NCBI GenBank assembly: GCA_038043245.1
Contig: JBBTCH010000003.1
Coordinates: 215,374-279,373, forward strand
Direction: 5' to 3'
DNA length: 64,000 nucleotides
DNA from: JACPFV01 sp038043245
GTDB taxonomy: Bacteria > Pseudomonadota > Gammaproteobacteria > Nevskiales > Nevskiaceae
Of the stretch, positions 17,882-26,444 are shown piece by piece. How positions within the stretch are numbered: position 1 is the stretch's first letter; every line of letters begins with the position of its first letter. The position numbers and the translations under genes are program-made. The notes beneath the pieces are model-generated. The model saw only the letters and a list, made by a program, of their open reading frames with translations. It searched no databases and was not told where the DNA came from.

Positions 17882-19602
17882 AGCCCTTGCGCCCGCAGGT
17901 CGCCTGGCCCCTGGTGGAGCGGCGCAAACCGGATTACCTGAGCCTGTTCGCGGCGCTGGTGGACGAATTCGCGCATGCCGAAGTCACCGAGGCGGCCATC
18001 CGTTCCGGCTTGCGGCGTATCGCCGAGGCGATGAATGCCGAATCCGCCTCCCTGTTTCTGCTCGAAGGCAAAGTGGATGCGCCGAACGCGCGTCTGGTGT
18101 GCAAGGCCTGCATCGGGCCTTCGGACATCACCGGCCTGTCGCTGCCGCTGAACAGCGGCATCGTCGGCCGCGCGGTGCAGACGCAGAGCACCCAGAGAGT
18201 CGCTGACACGCGCACGGACCCCGACTTTGTGCCGCCTTCGGCGGCGATGAATTACGAGGTGCGCTCGATCCTGTGCGCGCCGATGTCGGTGCGTGACGAG
18301 CCGATCGGCGCCATCGAAGTCGTCAACCCTCGCGACCGCGACCGCTTGTTTACCGAAAAAGATCGTGAGGCCCTGACCACGTTGTCATCCGCGACCGCGC
18401 TGGCCATTTTCAGCGATCGTCTCGGCCGTGACCGTGTACAGCAGGCACGGTTGCAGCACGAGCTGGAGCTGGCCGCGGGCGTGCAAAGGCATCTGCTGCC
18501 CGCGCGGCAGGACAGCGACGCGCGGGTGCAAGGGCTCAATCTGCCTGCGCGCGTGGTCTCCGGTGATTTTTACGACATTCTGCTGCTGGATCCGGATCGC
18601 ACCGCGTTCGCGTTGGCCGATGTCTCCGGCAAGGGCATGAACGCGGCGTTGGTGATGGTCAAGGCTGCAACGCTGTTTCGCAGCCTGGGCAAGCAGATCC
18701 GCCAGCCAGGCAAGTTGCTCGCGCGCATCGGCGCCGAGATGCTGGAGACCATGAGCGCAGGCATGTTCGTGACGATGGTGGTGGGGATTTACGACCGCCG
18801 TCGGCACGAAGTGCGCTTCGCCAACGCCGGTCACGAACCGCCGTTGTTGAGGACGCGCCAGGGCGTTTTTCACGCCTACGCTGCCAGCGATCCGCCGCTG
18901 GGCATCGTTGCGCCGGCGCAGCGCGGTTATCCGGAAACCGTGCTCAAGCTCCAGGGGGGCGGTTTTTACGTGTTCTCGGACGGCTGTACCGAGAGTTTCG
19001 GCGCCAACGGCCGCATGCGCGGAGCGCAAGGGCTGCGCAAACTGATCTCCGCCAACGTCAGCCGGCCGGCGCAGGAAAGGATCGAGGCGATTGCGGCGGC
19101 GCTGGCGCCGGACATCCGCGCGCTGCGTGACGACATCACCCTGCTGGTCGTCGATGACGGCAGCGCCACCGCCGGCAGGAAAACTCGAGAAACCGGTGTG
19201 CTGGCAAAGCAATCGTTCGCGGCGCAGCCCGCGCGACTGCAAGCGATTCGGCGTGTGACCAAGTCGGCCGCGCTGCAAGTCGGCGCTTCGGATGAATGGG
19301 CGGACGAGCTGGTGCTGGCGGTGGACGAGGCCTGCCAGAACATCATCCGCCACGGCTACAAGGGCCGCCGCAACGGGCGCATCGAATTGAGCATCCACCG
19401 CATGCAAAAAGCATTGAGGGTGGAGCTGTTGGACTTTGCCCCCCCGGTCAAGCAGGATGAATGCAAGGGGCGCAAGCTGAATGAGTTGCGGCCGGGCGGG
19501 TTGGGAACGCACTTCATGCGCACGCTCACCGATCGCGTGCAGTACCTGCGGCCCAGGGGGAAAGTCGGTAATCGACTGGTGATGACCAAGAAAATAAAAT
19601 GA
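17878..19602 (+). CDS. GAF-SpoIIE phosphatase-HATPase fusion (partner-switch regulator)
   Basis: A 574-residue cytoplasmic signalling protein. A GAF sensor covers about residues 20-180 (LPLNSGIVGRAVQTQ, ILCAPMSV). A PP2C/SpoIIE phosphatase covers about 195-410, with metal-ligand aspartates at SGDFYD (D230), ADVSGKG (D248) and DDITLLVVDD near 420-428. The C-terminal 435-570 is an RsbW-like ATPase/kinase domain with the N-box VDEACQNIIRHGY (482-494) and G-box GGLGTHFM. Such proteins dephosphorylate, and RsbW-type domains phosphorylate, a serine on STAS partners. The next gene, overlapping by 4 bases, is a STAS protein followed by a lipid ABC transporter, so the transporter is a likely target. 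Confidence 0.9.
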   Translation: MKPLRPQVAWPLVERRKPDYLSLFAALVDEFAHAEVTEAAIRSGLRRIAEAMNAESASLFLLEGKVDAPNARLVCKACIGPSDITGLSLPLNSGIVGRAVQTQSTQRVADTRTDPDFVPPSAAMNYEVRSILCAPMSVRDEPIGAIEVVNPRDRDRLFTEKDREALTTLSSATALAIFSDRLGRDRVQQARLQHELELAAGVQRHLLPARQDSDARVQGLNLPARVVSGDFYDILLLDPDRTAFALADVSGKGMNAALVMVKAATLFRSLGKQIRQPGKLLARIGAEMLETMSAGMFVTMVVGIYDRRRHEVRFANAGHEPPLLRTRQGVFHAYAASDPPLGIVAPAQRGYPETVLKLQGGGFYVFSDGCTESFGANGRMRGAQGLRKLISANVSRPAQERIEAIAAALAPDIRALRDDITLLVVDDGSATAGRKTRETGVLAKQSFAAQPARLQAIRRVTKSAALQVGASDEWADELVLAVDEACQNIIRHGYKGRRNGRIELSIHRMQKALRVELLDFAPPVKQDECKGRKLNELRPGGLGTHFMRTLTDRVQYLRPRGKVGNRLVMTKKIK

Positions 19603-19901
19603 GTTTCCAGATCACTCAGGACGCAGACCGCTCAACCGTGTTCCTCACCGGCGAGATCGATCTGGAGCGCTCGCCCGCTGCACGCAAAACCCTGCTGGAG
19701 GCGGTCAAGCGCGGCAAGCCGGTGAGCGTGGATCTGTCCGGTGTCAGTTACATGGATTCTTCGGGTATCGCCAGCCTGATCGAGGCGTATCAGAAGGCGC
19801 AGGCTGCCAAGCTGGAGTTCACGCTCGAACGCGTCGGCGCCAGCGTTGCCAAGGTGCTGAGTCTGGCTCGGCTCGACAAAGTGTTCACGATCCGCAGCTG
19901 A
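19599..19901 (+). CDS. STAS-domain protein (anti-sigma-factor antagonist type; MlaB position)
   Basis: A 100-residue single STAS domain. YMDSSGIASLIEAYQKAQ (about residues 51-68) carries the Asp-Ser-Ser-Gly site phosphorylated in SpoIIAA/RsbV proteins; Ser54 and Ser55 are the candidates. E. coli MlaB is also a lone STAS protein, binding the transporter ATPase MlaF. Here the gene sits directly before MlaE/MlaF-type genes (1-base overlap) and after a phosphatase/kinase fusion, so it could be a phosphorylation-controlled MlaB equivalent. Confidence 0.9.
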   Translation: MSFQITQDADRSTVFLTGEIDLERSPAARKTLLEAVKRGKPVSVDLSGVSYMDSSGIASLIEAYQKAQAAKLEFTLERVGASVAKVLSLARLDKVFTIRS

Positions 19902-20692
19902 TGCTGGCCGCCGCCGAAGGGGTTGGGCGCCGTGTGATCGCCGGCTTCACCGAAGTCGGTCTCGCTGCCGCCTTGTTCATCGAAAGTCTGATGTGGCTGG
20001 CCACGGGCGCTGCGCGCCGGCAGCCGGTGCGGTTCGCCGCGGTGCTGGAGCAATCGATCGAAATCGGTATCCGCGCGGTGCCCATTGTGTTCGTGCTGTC
20101 GTTCTCGATCGGCACCATGGTGGCGATCCAGGGCATCCACTCGTTGCGCATCTTCGGCGCCGAGTCGCAGGTGACTTTCGGCGTCGCGCTGTCGGTGACG
20201 CGCGAGTTCGCGCCATTGATCACCGGCATTCTGGTCGCGGGGCGCTCGGGGTCGGCACTGGCGGCCCGTCTGGGCACGATGAAGATCAACGAGGAGATCA
20301 GCGCACTGACGGTGATGGGCATCAACCCGGTGCGTTATCTGGTGGCGCCGGCCCTGGTGGCGATGTTACTGATGCTGCCGGCGCTGACCTGGTTCGCGGA
20401 TGTCGTCGCCCTGCTCGGCGCTGGCCTGTATATCGCCGCCGACCTGGACCTGTCATTCGTTGCGTATCTCGATCAATTGCGCGCGGTGTGCACGGTGGAC
20501 GACATCCTGCACGGTGTCGGCAAGAGCGCACTGTTCGCCGTGCTGATCACGCTGGTTGGCGTCATCAACGGCGTCCAGGTCAGCGGCGGCGCCGAAGGCC
20601 TCGGACGACTGACCACACGCTCGGTGGTGCATGCGATCTCGGCCATCGTCATCGCCGACATGATCTTCGCGTATCTGGCGACGCGCGGATGA
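19901..20692 (+). CDS. MlaE-family ABC transporter permease
   Basis: A 263-residue inner-membrane protein with about five hydrophobic segments. Family landmarks include IEIGIRAVPIVFVLSFSIGTMVAIQG, GVALSVTREFAPLITGILVAGRSGSALAARLGTMKINEEISAL and VMGINPVRYLVAPALVAM. It would be the membrane core of a phospholipid importer or exporter between inner and outer membranes. It overlaps the STAS gene by one base and the ATPase gene by four. Confidence 0.93.
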   Translation: MLAAAEGVGRRVIAGFTEVGLAAALFIESLMWLATGAARRQPVRFAAVLEQSIEIGIRAVPIVFVLSFSIGTMVAIQGIHSLRIFGAESQVTFGVALSVTREFAPLITGILVAGRSGSALAARLGTMKINEEISALTVMGINPVRYLVAPALVAMLLMLPALTWFADVVALLGAGLYIAADLDLSFVAYLDQLRAVCTVDDILHGVGKSALFAVLITLVGVINGVQVSGGAEGLGRLTTRSVVHAISAIVIADMIFAYLATRG

Positions 20693-21495
20693 GTGGTGTG
20701 CCCGCCATCGAAGTCGAGAATCTGTCGGTCAGCTATGACGGGCATTCGGTGCTGCGCAACATCAACCTGCGCGTCGAGCCGGGCGAGATCATGGTGATCA
20801 TGGGTGGTTCGGGGTCCGGCAAAAGCACCTTGCTGCGTCACTTGCTGGGGCTCGAAACGCCGCAGTCCGGCACGGTACGCCTGCTCGGTCAGGACATCCG
20901 CCGCATGACCGCGCCGCAGTGGCAGGACCTGCGCAAGAAGATGGGCGTGGCATTCCAGTCCGGCGCGCTGTTCGGTTCGATGAATGTCGGCGAGAACGTG
21001 ATGCTGCCGCTGCGCGAGCACACCAAGCTCGATGACGCCACCATGCGCATCATGATGCGGCTCAAGCTCGATTTCGTGAATCTGTCGGGGTGCGATCACC
21101 TGATGCCTTCGCAACTCTCCGGCGGCATGATCAAGCGCGCCTCGCTGGCGCGCGCGCTGATCATGGACCCCAAGCTGCTGTTTCTTGACGAACCCAGCTC
21201 GGGCTTGGACCCCGTAGTCGCGGCGGCGCTCGACGAGCTGATCCTGAAACTGAAAGAGGCGACGGGCCTGAGCCTGGTGGTCGTCACACACATGCTCGAA
21301 AGCGCGTTCAAGATCGCGGACCGCATCACCGTGCTGGATCGGGGTGAGATTCTGGTCAGCGGCACGATCGAAACGGTGCGCAACAGCCCGAACGAGCGGG
21401 TGCAGGCGCTGCTCAATCGCCGCGTTGAACACCTGGAGCTGAATCCCGAAGAATATCTGCGCCGGCTCACAGGTACACAAGGGGCCCGCGTATGA
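20689..21495 (+). CDS. MlaF-family ABC transporter ATP-binding protein
   Basis: A 268-residue ATPase. The true start is the ATG in ATGA at 20689; the longer open frame from 19993 is an out-of-frame shadow over the permease gene. Walker A is GGSGSGKST, the signature is LSGGMIKRA, Walker B is LLFLDEPSSGLDP, and the H-loop lies in VVVTHML. It powers the adjacent MlaE-type permease. As in E. coli MlaF, the C-terminal tail may contact the STAS protein. Confidence 0.94.
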   Translation: MSGVPAIEVENLSVSYDGHSVLRNINLRVEPGEIMVIMGGSGSGKSTLLRHLLGLETPQSGTVRLLGQDIRRMTAPQWQDLRKKMGVAFQSGALFGSMNVGENVMLPLREHTKLDDATMRIMMRLKLDFVNLSGCDHLMPSQLSGGMIKRASLARALIMDPKLLFLDEPSSGLDPVVAAALDELILKLKEATGLSLVVVTHMLESAFKIADRITVLDRGEILVSGTIETVRNSPNERVQALLNRRVEHLELNPEEYLRRLTGTQGARV

Positions 21496-22460
21496 CCAGC
21501 ACCAAAATCAATCTGACGCTGGTTGGTGTTTTCGTGTTGGCGGGCATCGTCAGCCTGGTGTTCGCGCTGGCGGTGCTGTCCGGCCGCACTGGCGATGTGG
21601 ACACTTATTTCACCAGCTACAGCAACGTCACCGGCCTGAAATTCGGTTCGCAGGTTTTGTTCGAAGGCTATCCGGTCGGCCAGGTCGAGCGCGTCGAGCC
21701 GGTCGAGGACAACGGGCGCATGCGTTTTCGCGTGCAGCTGTCGGTCACCGCGGGTTGGAAAATCCCCGACGACAGCGTGGCGGTGTCCACGGCCAGCGGC
21801 GTGCTGGCACCGCAGACCATCGCCATCCGTGCGGGTTCAAGCGCGAAGCCTTTCGAGCCGGGCGCGAGCATTCCGTCTGGCGATGCGGCGGGTTTGATGA
21901 GCAGCATCTCGAGCGTGACCGGCAAGGTCACCGAAATCGCCGACCGTTCGCTGGTGCCGCTGATGGACAACATGAACCGGCAGGTGCTATTGCTTGGTGA
22001 AATCCTGGAAAAAGACCTGCGACCAATGATGCGCAGCACCAATGCGGTGATGGCGCAGACCTCGCAGCGGTTGCCGAGGATTCTGGACAATGCCACCACC
22101 GCGACCGCTAATTTGTCAGGCGCCAGCCAGCGTGTGGACCAGTTGATCTCGGACGAGCGCATCAAATCCATCGACCGTCTGCTGATGAATGCCGATGGAA
22201 CGCTGACCGACCTGCGTGCCAGCAGCGCGGAGCTGCGCAAGCTGACCCAGAAATCGGGGCCGGATCTGGTCGTTGCGCTGCGCGAACTGCGTCTGACCAT
22301 GGAAGCGCTGTCGCGCAACGCCGAATCTACCTCGCAGAATCTGGAAGCGACTTCGCGCAATCTGCAGGAATTCAGTCGCCAGATTCGTGAGAACCCCGCG
22401 CGCCTGCTGCGCGGGCAGTCGCCCGAAGAAGCGGCCAAGGCCGTCGGAGGCGCACGATGA
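21492..22460 (+). CDS. MCE-domain substrate-binding protein (MlaD/PqiB-like)
   Basis: A 322-residue protein with an N-terminal membrane anchor (about residues 10-32) and an MCE domain (about 38-120; VTGLKFGSQVLFEGYPVGQVERVEP). A long helical C-terminal part of about 180 residues is rich in Ala, Arg, Leu and Ser. E. coli MlaD is about 180 residues, so this is an extended MCE protein, closer in layout to those paired with PqiC-type lipoproteins. It probably forms a periplasmic ring that carries lipid above the MlaE/MlaF-type pump. Confidence 0.92.
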   Translation: MTSTKINLTLVGVFVLAGIVSLVFALAVLSGRTGDVDTYFTSYSNVTGLKFGSQVLFEGYPVGQVERVEPVEDNGRMRFRVQLSVTAGWKIPDDSVAVSTASGVLAPQTIAIRAGSSAKPFEPGASIPSGDAAGLMSSISSVTGKVTEIADRSLVPLMDNMNRQVLLLGEILEKDLRPMMRSTNAVMAQTSQRLPRILDNATTATANLSGASQRVDQLISDERIKSIDRLLMNADGTLTDLRASSAELRKLTQKSGPDLVVALRELRLTMEALSRNAESTSQNLEATSRNLQEFSRQIRENPARLLRGQSPEEAAKAVGGAR

Positions 22461-23053
22461 GAGCTGCCATTGTCTTCGCGTCGGCGCTGCTGGCATCGGG
22501 GTGCGGCAGCCTGCCTGCGCCGCCGCCGGATCAGTATTTCCGCCTCAACGCGCCGCCTGCCGCCGCCGCAGCCAGCAGCGGAGTCCGTATTCAGGTGGAG
22601 CATGTCGAAGCGCATGGCGTCTATGCCGAGCGTCCCCTGCTGTTCCGCTCCGGTGGAAAGAGCGGCGCGACCCAGCAGTATCGTTACGAACTCTGGTCGG
22701 AGCCGCCGGCGAAAATGCTGCGCAACACCTTGGTGGACCACCTGCGTTCGCAATATGGGGCTGAGCGGGTGTGGACATCCGAGGCACGTTCGCCGGCGGA
22801 TCTCACCGTGCGTGGGCGGCTGCGCGCGATGGAGCAAGTCATGGACGGTGCCAGCGCGCGAGCGCTGCTGAGCCTTGAATACGTGGTCAACGATGCCGAG
22901 GGCAATGTGATCGCTGTATTCGAGTTCAATGAGGAGATCGCCGCGTCTTCGGCAAACGTGAATGATTTCGTAGCGGCTTTGAATCAGGGGCTGGCGCGCG
23001 CTTATGCCGGACTCGATCGCCGTCTGGCGCAAGCCATCGCCGGCAAACCATGA
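22457..23053 (+). CDS. PqiC-like ABC-type transport auxiliary lipoprotein
   Basis: A 198-residue lipoprotein with signal sequence and lipobox LASGC (Cys16). The rest matches the auxiliary lipoprotein family: DQYFRLNAPP near the start, then YELWSEPPAKMLRNTLVDHL and a C-terminal AALNQGLARAYAGLD. It is probably anchored to the outer membrane and completes the MCE transporter in place of MlaC/MlaA, which are absent here. It overlaps genes on both sides by 4 bases. Confidence 0.88.
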   Translation: MRAAIVFASALLASGCGSLPAPPPDQYFRLNAPPAAAAASSGVRIQVEHVEAHGVYAERPLLFRSGGKSGATQQYRYELWSEPPAKMLRNTLVDHLRSQYGAERVWTSEARSPADLTVRGRLRAMEQVMDGASARALLSLEYVVNDAEGNVIAVFEFNEEIAASSANVNDFVAALNQGLARAYAGLDRRLAQAIAGKP

Positions 23054-24288
23054 CTCCATTGCCTGTCAGCCTCAAGGGTGTTGAAGGCGCCGCGCGGGTT
23101 CTCGCGGGTCAGGTGGTGAATACGCCGTGCACACGCTCGCGCGTACTGTCGACCCTGACCGGCGCCGAAGTCTGGCTCAAGTTCGAGAATTTCCAGTTCA
23201 CCGCTTCGTTCAAGGAACGCGGTGCGCTCAACAAGCTGTCGCGCCTGACCGATGCCGAACGCAAGGCCGGGGTCTGCGCCATGTCCGCAGGCAATCACGC
23301 GCAGGGCGTCGCGTATCACGCGACGCGATTAGGCATCAAGAGCACCATCGTCATGCCCAAGGTGACGCCGTTCACCAAGGTCAAGAACACCCGTGACCTT
23401 GGCGGGGAGGTGCTGCTGCACGGGGAGACGCTGGCCGACGCGCAGGTCTTCATGGAGCGCGAGCTGATCCAGAAGCGCGGCATGACCTTGGTGCATCCGT
23501 TCGATGATGTTCACGTCATTGCCGGGCAGGGCACGATTGCCTTGGAGATGCTGGCGCAGGCGCCGGAACTCGACACGCTGGTGATTCCCATCGGCGGTGG
23601 TGGCTTGATTTCGGGCATCGCGGTCGCCGCGAAGGCGATCAAGCCTTCCATCAACATCGTCGGCGTCGAGTCCGCAGGATACCCATCCGCATATGCCGCA
23701 CTGAAGAACGATCTGTCCCTAGTCAGCGGCGGGCCGACCATCGCCGAGGGCATCGCGGTCAAGCACATCGGCAAGATGCCGCTGGAAATCATCCGGGCGC
23801 TGGTGCCGGATCTGATGCGCGTCGAGGAGTCCGCCATCGAGCGCGCCATCGGCTTGTTGGCGAACGTCGAAAAAGTCGTCACGGAAGGCGCTGGAGCCAC
23901 CGGCCTTGCTGCACTGCTGACCGATCCCGCGCGTTTCAAGGGCCGCAAGATCGGCCTGGTGCTCTGCGGCGGCAACATCGATACACGGCTGCTGGCGTCG
24001 GTGTTGATGCGCCAGCTGGTGCACGAATCGCGGCTGGTGAGCCTGTCCATCGAGATCGAAGATCGCCCCGGGTTTCTTGCACGTGTCGCCGGCCGCATTG
24101 GCGAATCCGGTGGCAACATCATGCAGGTGCATCACGAACGTCTGCATGCCGGCACCCACGCCAAGAGTGCGACGCTGGAGATCCTCGTCGAAGCACAGGA
24201 TGAAGCCCATACGCTGCAGATCGTGAAAGATCTCGAAGCCGGTGGCTTCAATGTACGTCGTACCGCAGTAGGTCACGAGGTTCAGTAA
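23050..24288 (+). CDS. ilvA: Threonine ammonia-lyase with C-terminal ACT domain
   Basis: A 412-residue PLP enzyme converting threonine to 2-oxobutanoate. The PLP lysine lies in FTASFKERGALNKL (about residue 58), and the phosphate-binding GGGGLISGIA is near residues 178-187. Residues 330-412 form one ACT-like regulatory domain (VSLSIEIEDRPGFLARVAGRIGESGGNI). It is therefore the medium-length form, not the longer two-domain biosynthetic IlvA or the ACT-less TdcB. It overlaps the lipoprotein gene by 4 bases although its metabolism is unrelated. 2-Oxobutanoate can feed propionyl-CoA, the substrate family of acnD/prpF elsewhere in the window. Confidence 0.92.
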   Translation: MTPLPVSLKGVEGAARVLAGQVVNTPCTRSRVLSTLTGAEVWLKFENFQFTASFKERGALNKLSRLTDAERKAGVCAMSAGNHAQGVAYHATRLGIKSTIVMPKVTPFTKVKNTRDLGGEVLLHGETLADAQVFMERELIQKRGMTLVHPFDDVHVIAGQGTIALEMLAQAPELDTLVIPIGGGGLISGIAVAAKAIKPSINIVGVESAGYPSAYAALKNDLSLVSGGPTIAEGIAVKHIGKMPLEIIRALVPDLMRVEESAIERAIGLLANVEKVVTEGAGATGLAALLTDPARFKGRKIGLVLCGGNIDTRLLASVLMRQLVHESRLVSLSIEIEDRPGFLARVAGRIGESGGNIMQVHHERLHAGTHAKSATLEILVEAQDEAHTLQIVKDLEAGGFNVRRTAVGHEVQ

Positions 24289-24290
24289 TA

Positions 24291-24713
24291 GTGCCGCGAG
24301 AGCTCACCCTGTTTGAATCCGCTACCGGCAGCTTGCGTATCAGCAAACATGGGCGCCTCATGCAGATCGTCGCCGATGGCAATGGCGCCTGCGTGGTGAT
24401 GGACACTGAATACAACGTGGCAGCCAAGTGGGCGTCTTCGCGTGCGTCCGCGGGCAGTCCCGGCAATGACCGCAGCAAGTTCCTCGATCAGATCGCGACG
24501 CTGATCGCGCGGCCCGGTAGTTTCGTCAGCACCCGCGGCAGCGACAAGCCGCTGGAAGACATCGTGCGGCTGATGTTGAACTCGGGTTTTGATATCAACG
24601 ACTGGGGCATGCCGCCTTCGGTCAAGGCGTTGTTTTCAAAGGGTCCTGCGACGAAGCCAAAAACGCCGCCGCCTAGCGCCCCACCAGAGAGCGAGCAATC
24701 ACCTCTTTCATGA
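24291..24713 (+). CDS. Hypothetical protein
   Basis: A 140-residue frame with a GTG start 3 bases after ilvA and GAGGTT upstream. I recognise no domain. The first 105 residues look like a normal soluble protein (LFESATGSLRISKHGRLMQIVADG, LDQIATLIARPGSFVSTRG). The last 30 are Pro/Ser/Lys rich. The final 41 bases overlap the convergent acyl-CoA dehydrogenase gene. Its reality rests on position and coding-like composition only. Confidence 0.55.
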   Translation: MPRELTLFESATGSLRISKHGRLMQIVADGNGACVVMDTEYNVAAKWASSRASAGSPGNDRSKFLDQIATLIARPGSFVSTRGSDKPLEDIVRLMLNSGFDINDWGMPPSVKALFSKGPATKPKTPPPSAPPESEQSPLS

Positions 24714-25815
24714 TTTCGCTGGTGCCGCCGTAGATACGTTGGATGCGCGCATCGCAGAAGAAGCGCGAGATCGGGTACTCAGCCATGTAACCGTAGCCGC
24801 CGAACATTTGCAGGCAAGTGTCGGTGATGCGTCCCTGCATCTCGGTGGTGGCGAGTTTGACCATCGCCGCGGTCGGCACATCCAGTTTCTTTTCGCCGTA
24901 GAGCCGTGCGCAGTGTTCGGTGAAGGCGCGGTGGACTTCGATATCGGTTTTGACTTCCGCCAGCTTGAAGCGGGTGTTCTGGAATGAGGCGATCGGCTGG
25001 CCGAACGCCTTGCGCGTGGTGACGTACTCGATGGTTTTTTCCAGGGCGCCTTGCGCGGCGCCGATGGCGCCGTAGGCGATGTTGAGGCGCTCACGTGGCA
25101 GCTCGTCCACCAGATGACCAAAGCCGTTGCCGACGCGGCCGAGCACGTCGGTGGCGGCGACTTTTACGCCGTCGTAGAACAGCTCCGAGGTGTCACCGGA
25201 ATGCAGGCCGATCTTGTCGAGATTGCGGCCGCGCTTGAAGCCGGGTTTCTTGGCGTCCACCATCATCAGCGTCGTGCCCTTGGCGCCAGCTTTTGGATCA
25301 GTCTTGACTGCAGTGACGACCAGATCCGCATGCTGGCCATTGGTGATGAAAGTCTTGGCGCCGTTGATGACGTAACCATTGCCGTCCGGCGTCGCCGAGG
25401 TCTTGATGCTTTGCAGATCGGAGCCGGTGCCCGGCTCGGTCATGGCGATGGCGCCGACGGCTTCGCCGCTGGCCATCTTCGGCAGCCAGTATTTCTTCTG
25501 CTCCGGCGTGCCCAGGTGCAGTACGTAGGGTGCAACGATGTCCGAATGTACCGACAGGCTGGCTGACAGCGCGCCATAACCCATGCGGGAGACTTCGTGC
25601 AGCACCACCATGGCGAATTCGTAGGAGGCGCCAGTGCCGCCGTATTCCTCGGGCTGATCCACGCACAGCAGTCCGGCTTCGCCAAACTGGTTGAAGACCT
25701 CGCGCGGCGTGATACCGGCTTTCTCCCATTTTTCGTAATGCGGTTCGACGTTGTCCTTGAGGAAACGGACGACGTTGTCACGGAACAGGGTCAGCTCTTC
25801 TGCAGTAGCGCTCAT
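24673..25815 (-). CDS. Acyl-CoA dehydrogenase
   Basis: A 380-residue flavoenzyme that makes the first double bond in fatty or branched acyl-CoA oxidation and passes electrons to ETF. The ATG at 25815 overlaps the nth stop; the longer frame to 25914 runs inside nth. Family motifs: AIAMTEPGTGSDLQSIKT (FAD and substrate loop), RKAFGQPIASFQNTRFKLAE, and MFGGYGYMAEYPISRFFCDARIQRIYGGTSEIMKEVIAR, where the Glu of YGGTSE lies at the usual catalytic-base or ligand position. Chain-length preference cannot be read. Confidence 0.93.
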   Translation of the reverse strand: MSATAEELTLFRDNVVRFLKDNVEPHYEKWEKAGITPREVFNQFGEAGLLCVDQPEEYGGTGASYEFAMVVLHEVSRMGYGALSASLSVHSDIVAPYVLHLGTPEQKKYWLPKMASGEAVGAIAMTEPGTGSDLQSIKTSATPDGNGYVINGAKTFITNGQHADLVVTAVKTDPKAGAKGTTLMMVDAKKPGFKRGRNLDKIGLHSGDTSELFYDGVKVAATDVLGRVGNGFGHLVDELPRERLNIAYGAIGAAQGALEKTIEYVTTRKAFGQPIASFQNTRFKLAEVKTDIEVHRAFTEHCARLYGEKKLDVPTAAMVKLATTEMQGRITDTCLQMFGGYGYMAEYPISRFFCDARIQRIYGGTSEIMKEVIARSLVGR

Positions 25816-26444
25816 TTTGTTTTCTCGGGGTATTCGCAAAGGTCGTGAATTGTGCACTGGCCGCAGTGTGGTTTGCGAGCGACACAGACGTAGCGTCCGT
25901 GCAGGATCAGCCAATGATGGGCATCTTTCCTGAATTCGCCCGATGTGAACTTCACCAGCCGGTCTTCCACGATGCGCACGTTTTTACCCGGTGCGAGCCC
26001 GGTGCGGTTGGCGACACGGAAGATGTGGGTGTCCACCGCAATGGTCGGTTCGCCGAAGGCGGTGTTAAGGACCACGTTGGCGGTTTTGCGGCCGACGCCG
26101 GGCAGGGCTTCCAGCGCTTCACGCTCACGCGGGACTTCGCCTTGATGCCGTTCCAGTAGCAGCTTGCACAGCCCGATGATGTTCTTCGCCTTAGTGTTGA
26201 ACAGGCCGATGGTCTTGATGAACTCGCGCAGTCGTTTTTCGCCGAGCTTGAGGATCGTCTGCGGCGTGTTCGCCGCCGGAAAAAGTTTCGCGGTGGCCTT
26301 GTTGACGCTGACATCGGTGGCCTGCGCTGACAAAACCACCGACACCAGCAGTTCAAATGCTGTCTGGTAGACCAGCTCCGTCGTCGGTGCGGGGTTGGTG
26401 GCCTTGAGCCGCGCGTAGATCTCGCTGCGTTTCGCTGGGTTCAT
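25812..26444 (-). CDS. nth: Endonuclease III (DNA glycosylase/AP lyase)
   Basis: A 210-residue base-excision repair enzyme for oxidised pyrimidines. The helix-hairpin-helix segment is EALPGVGRKTANVVLNTAFG with the catalytic Lys near residue 121, and the catalytic Asp lies in VDTHIFRVANRTGL. The C-terminal cysteines CVARKPHCGQCTIHDLC give the C-x6-C-x2-C-x5-C [4Fe-4S] pattern. It overlaps genes on both sides by 4 bases. Its position after an RnfB-like gene recalls the rsx/rnf-nth order of E. coli. Confidence 0.96.
   Translation of the reverse strand: MNPAKRSEIYARLKATNPAPTTELVYQTAFELLVSVVLSAQATDVSVNKATAKLFPAANTPQTILKLGEKRLREFIKTIGLFNTKAKNIIGLCKLLLERHQGEVPREREALEALPGVGRKTANVVLNTAFGEPTIAVDTHIFRVANRTGLAPGKNVRIVEDRLVKFTSGEFRKDAHHWLILHGRYVCVARKPHCGQCTIHDLCEYPEKTK

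Noticed and set aside
19993..20688. Long upstream extension of the MlaF-type ATPase frame
   Set aside because: Out-of-frame over the permease gene with Arg-rich shadow composition; the ATG in the ATGA overlap fits the family start.
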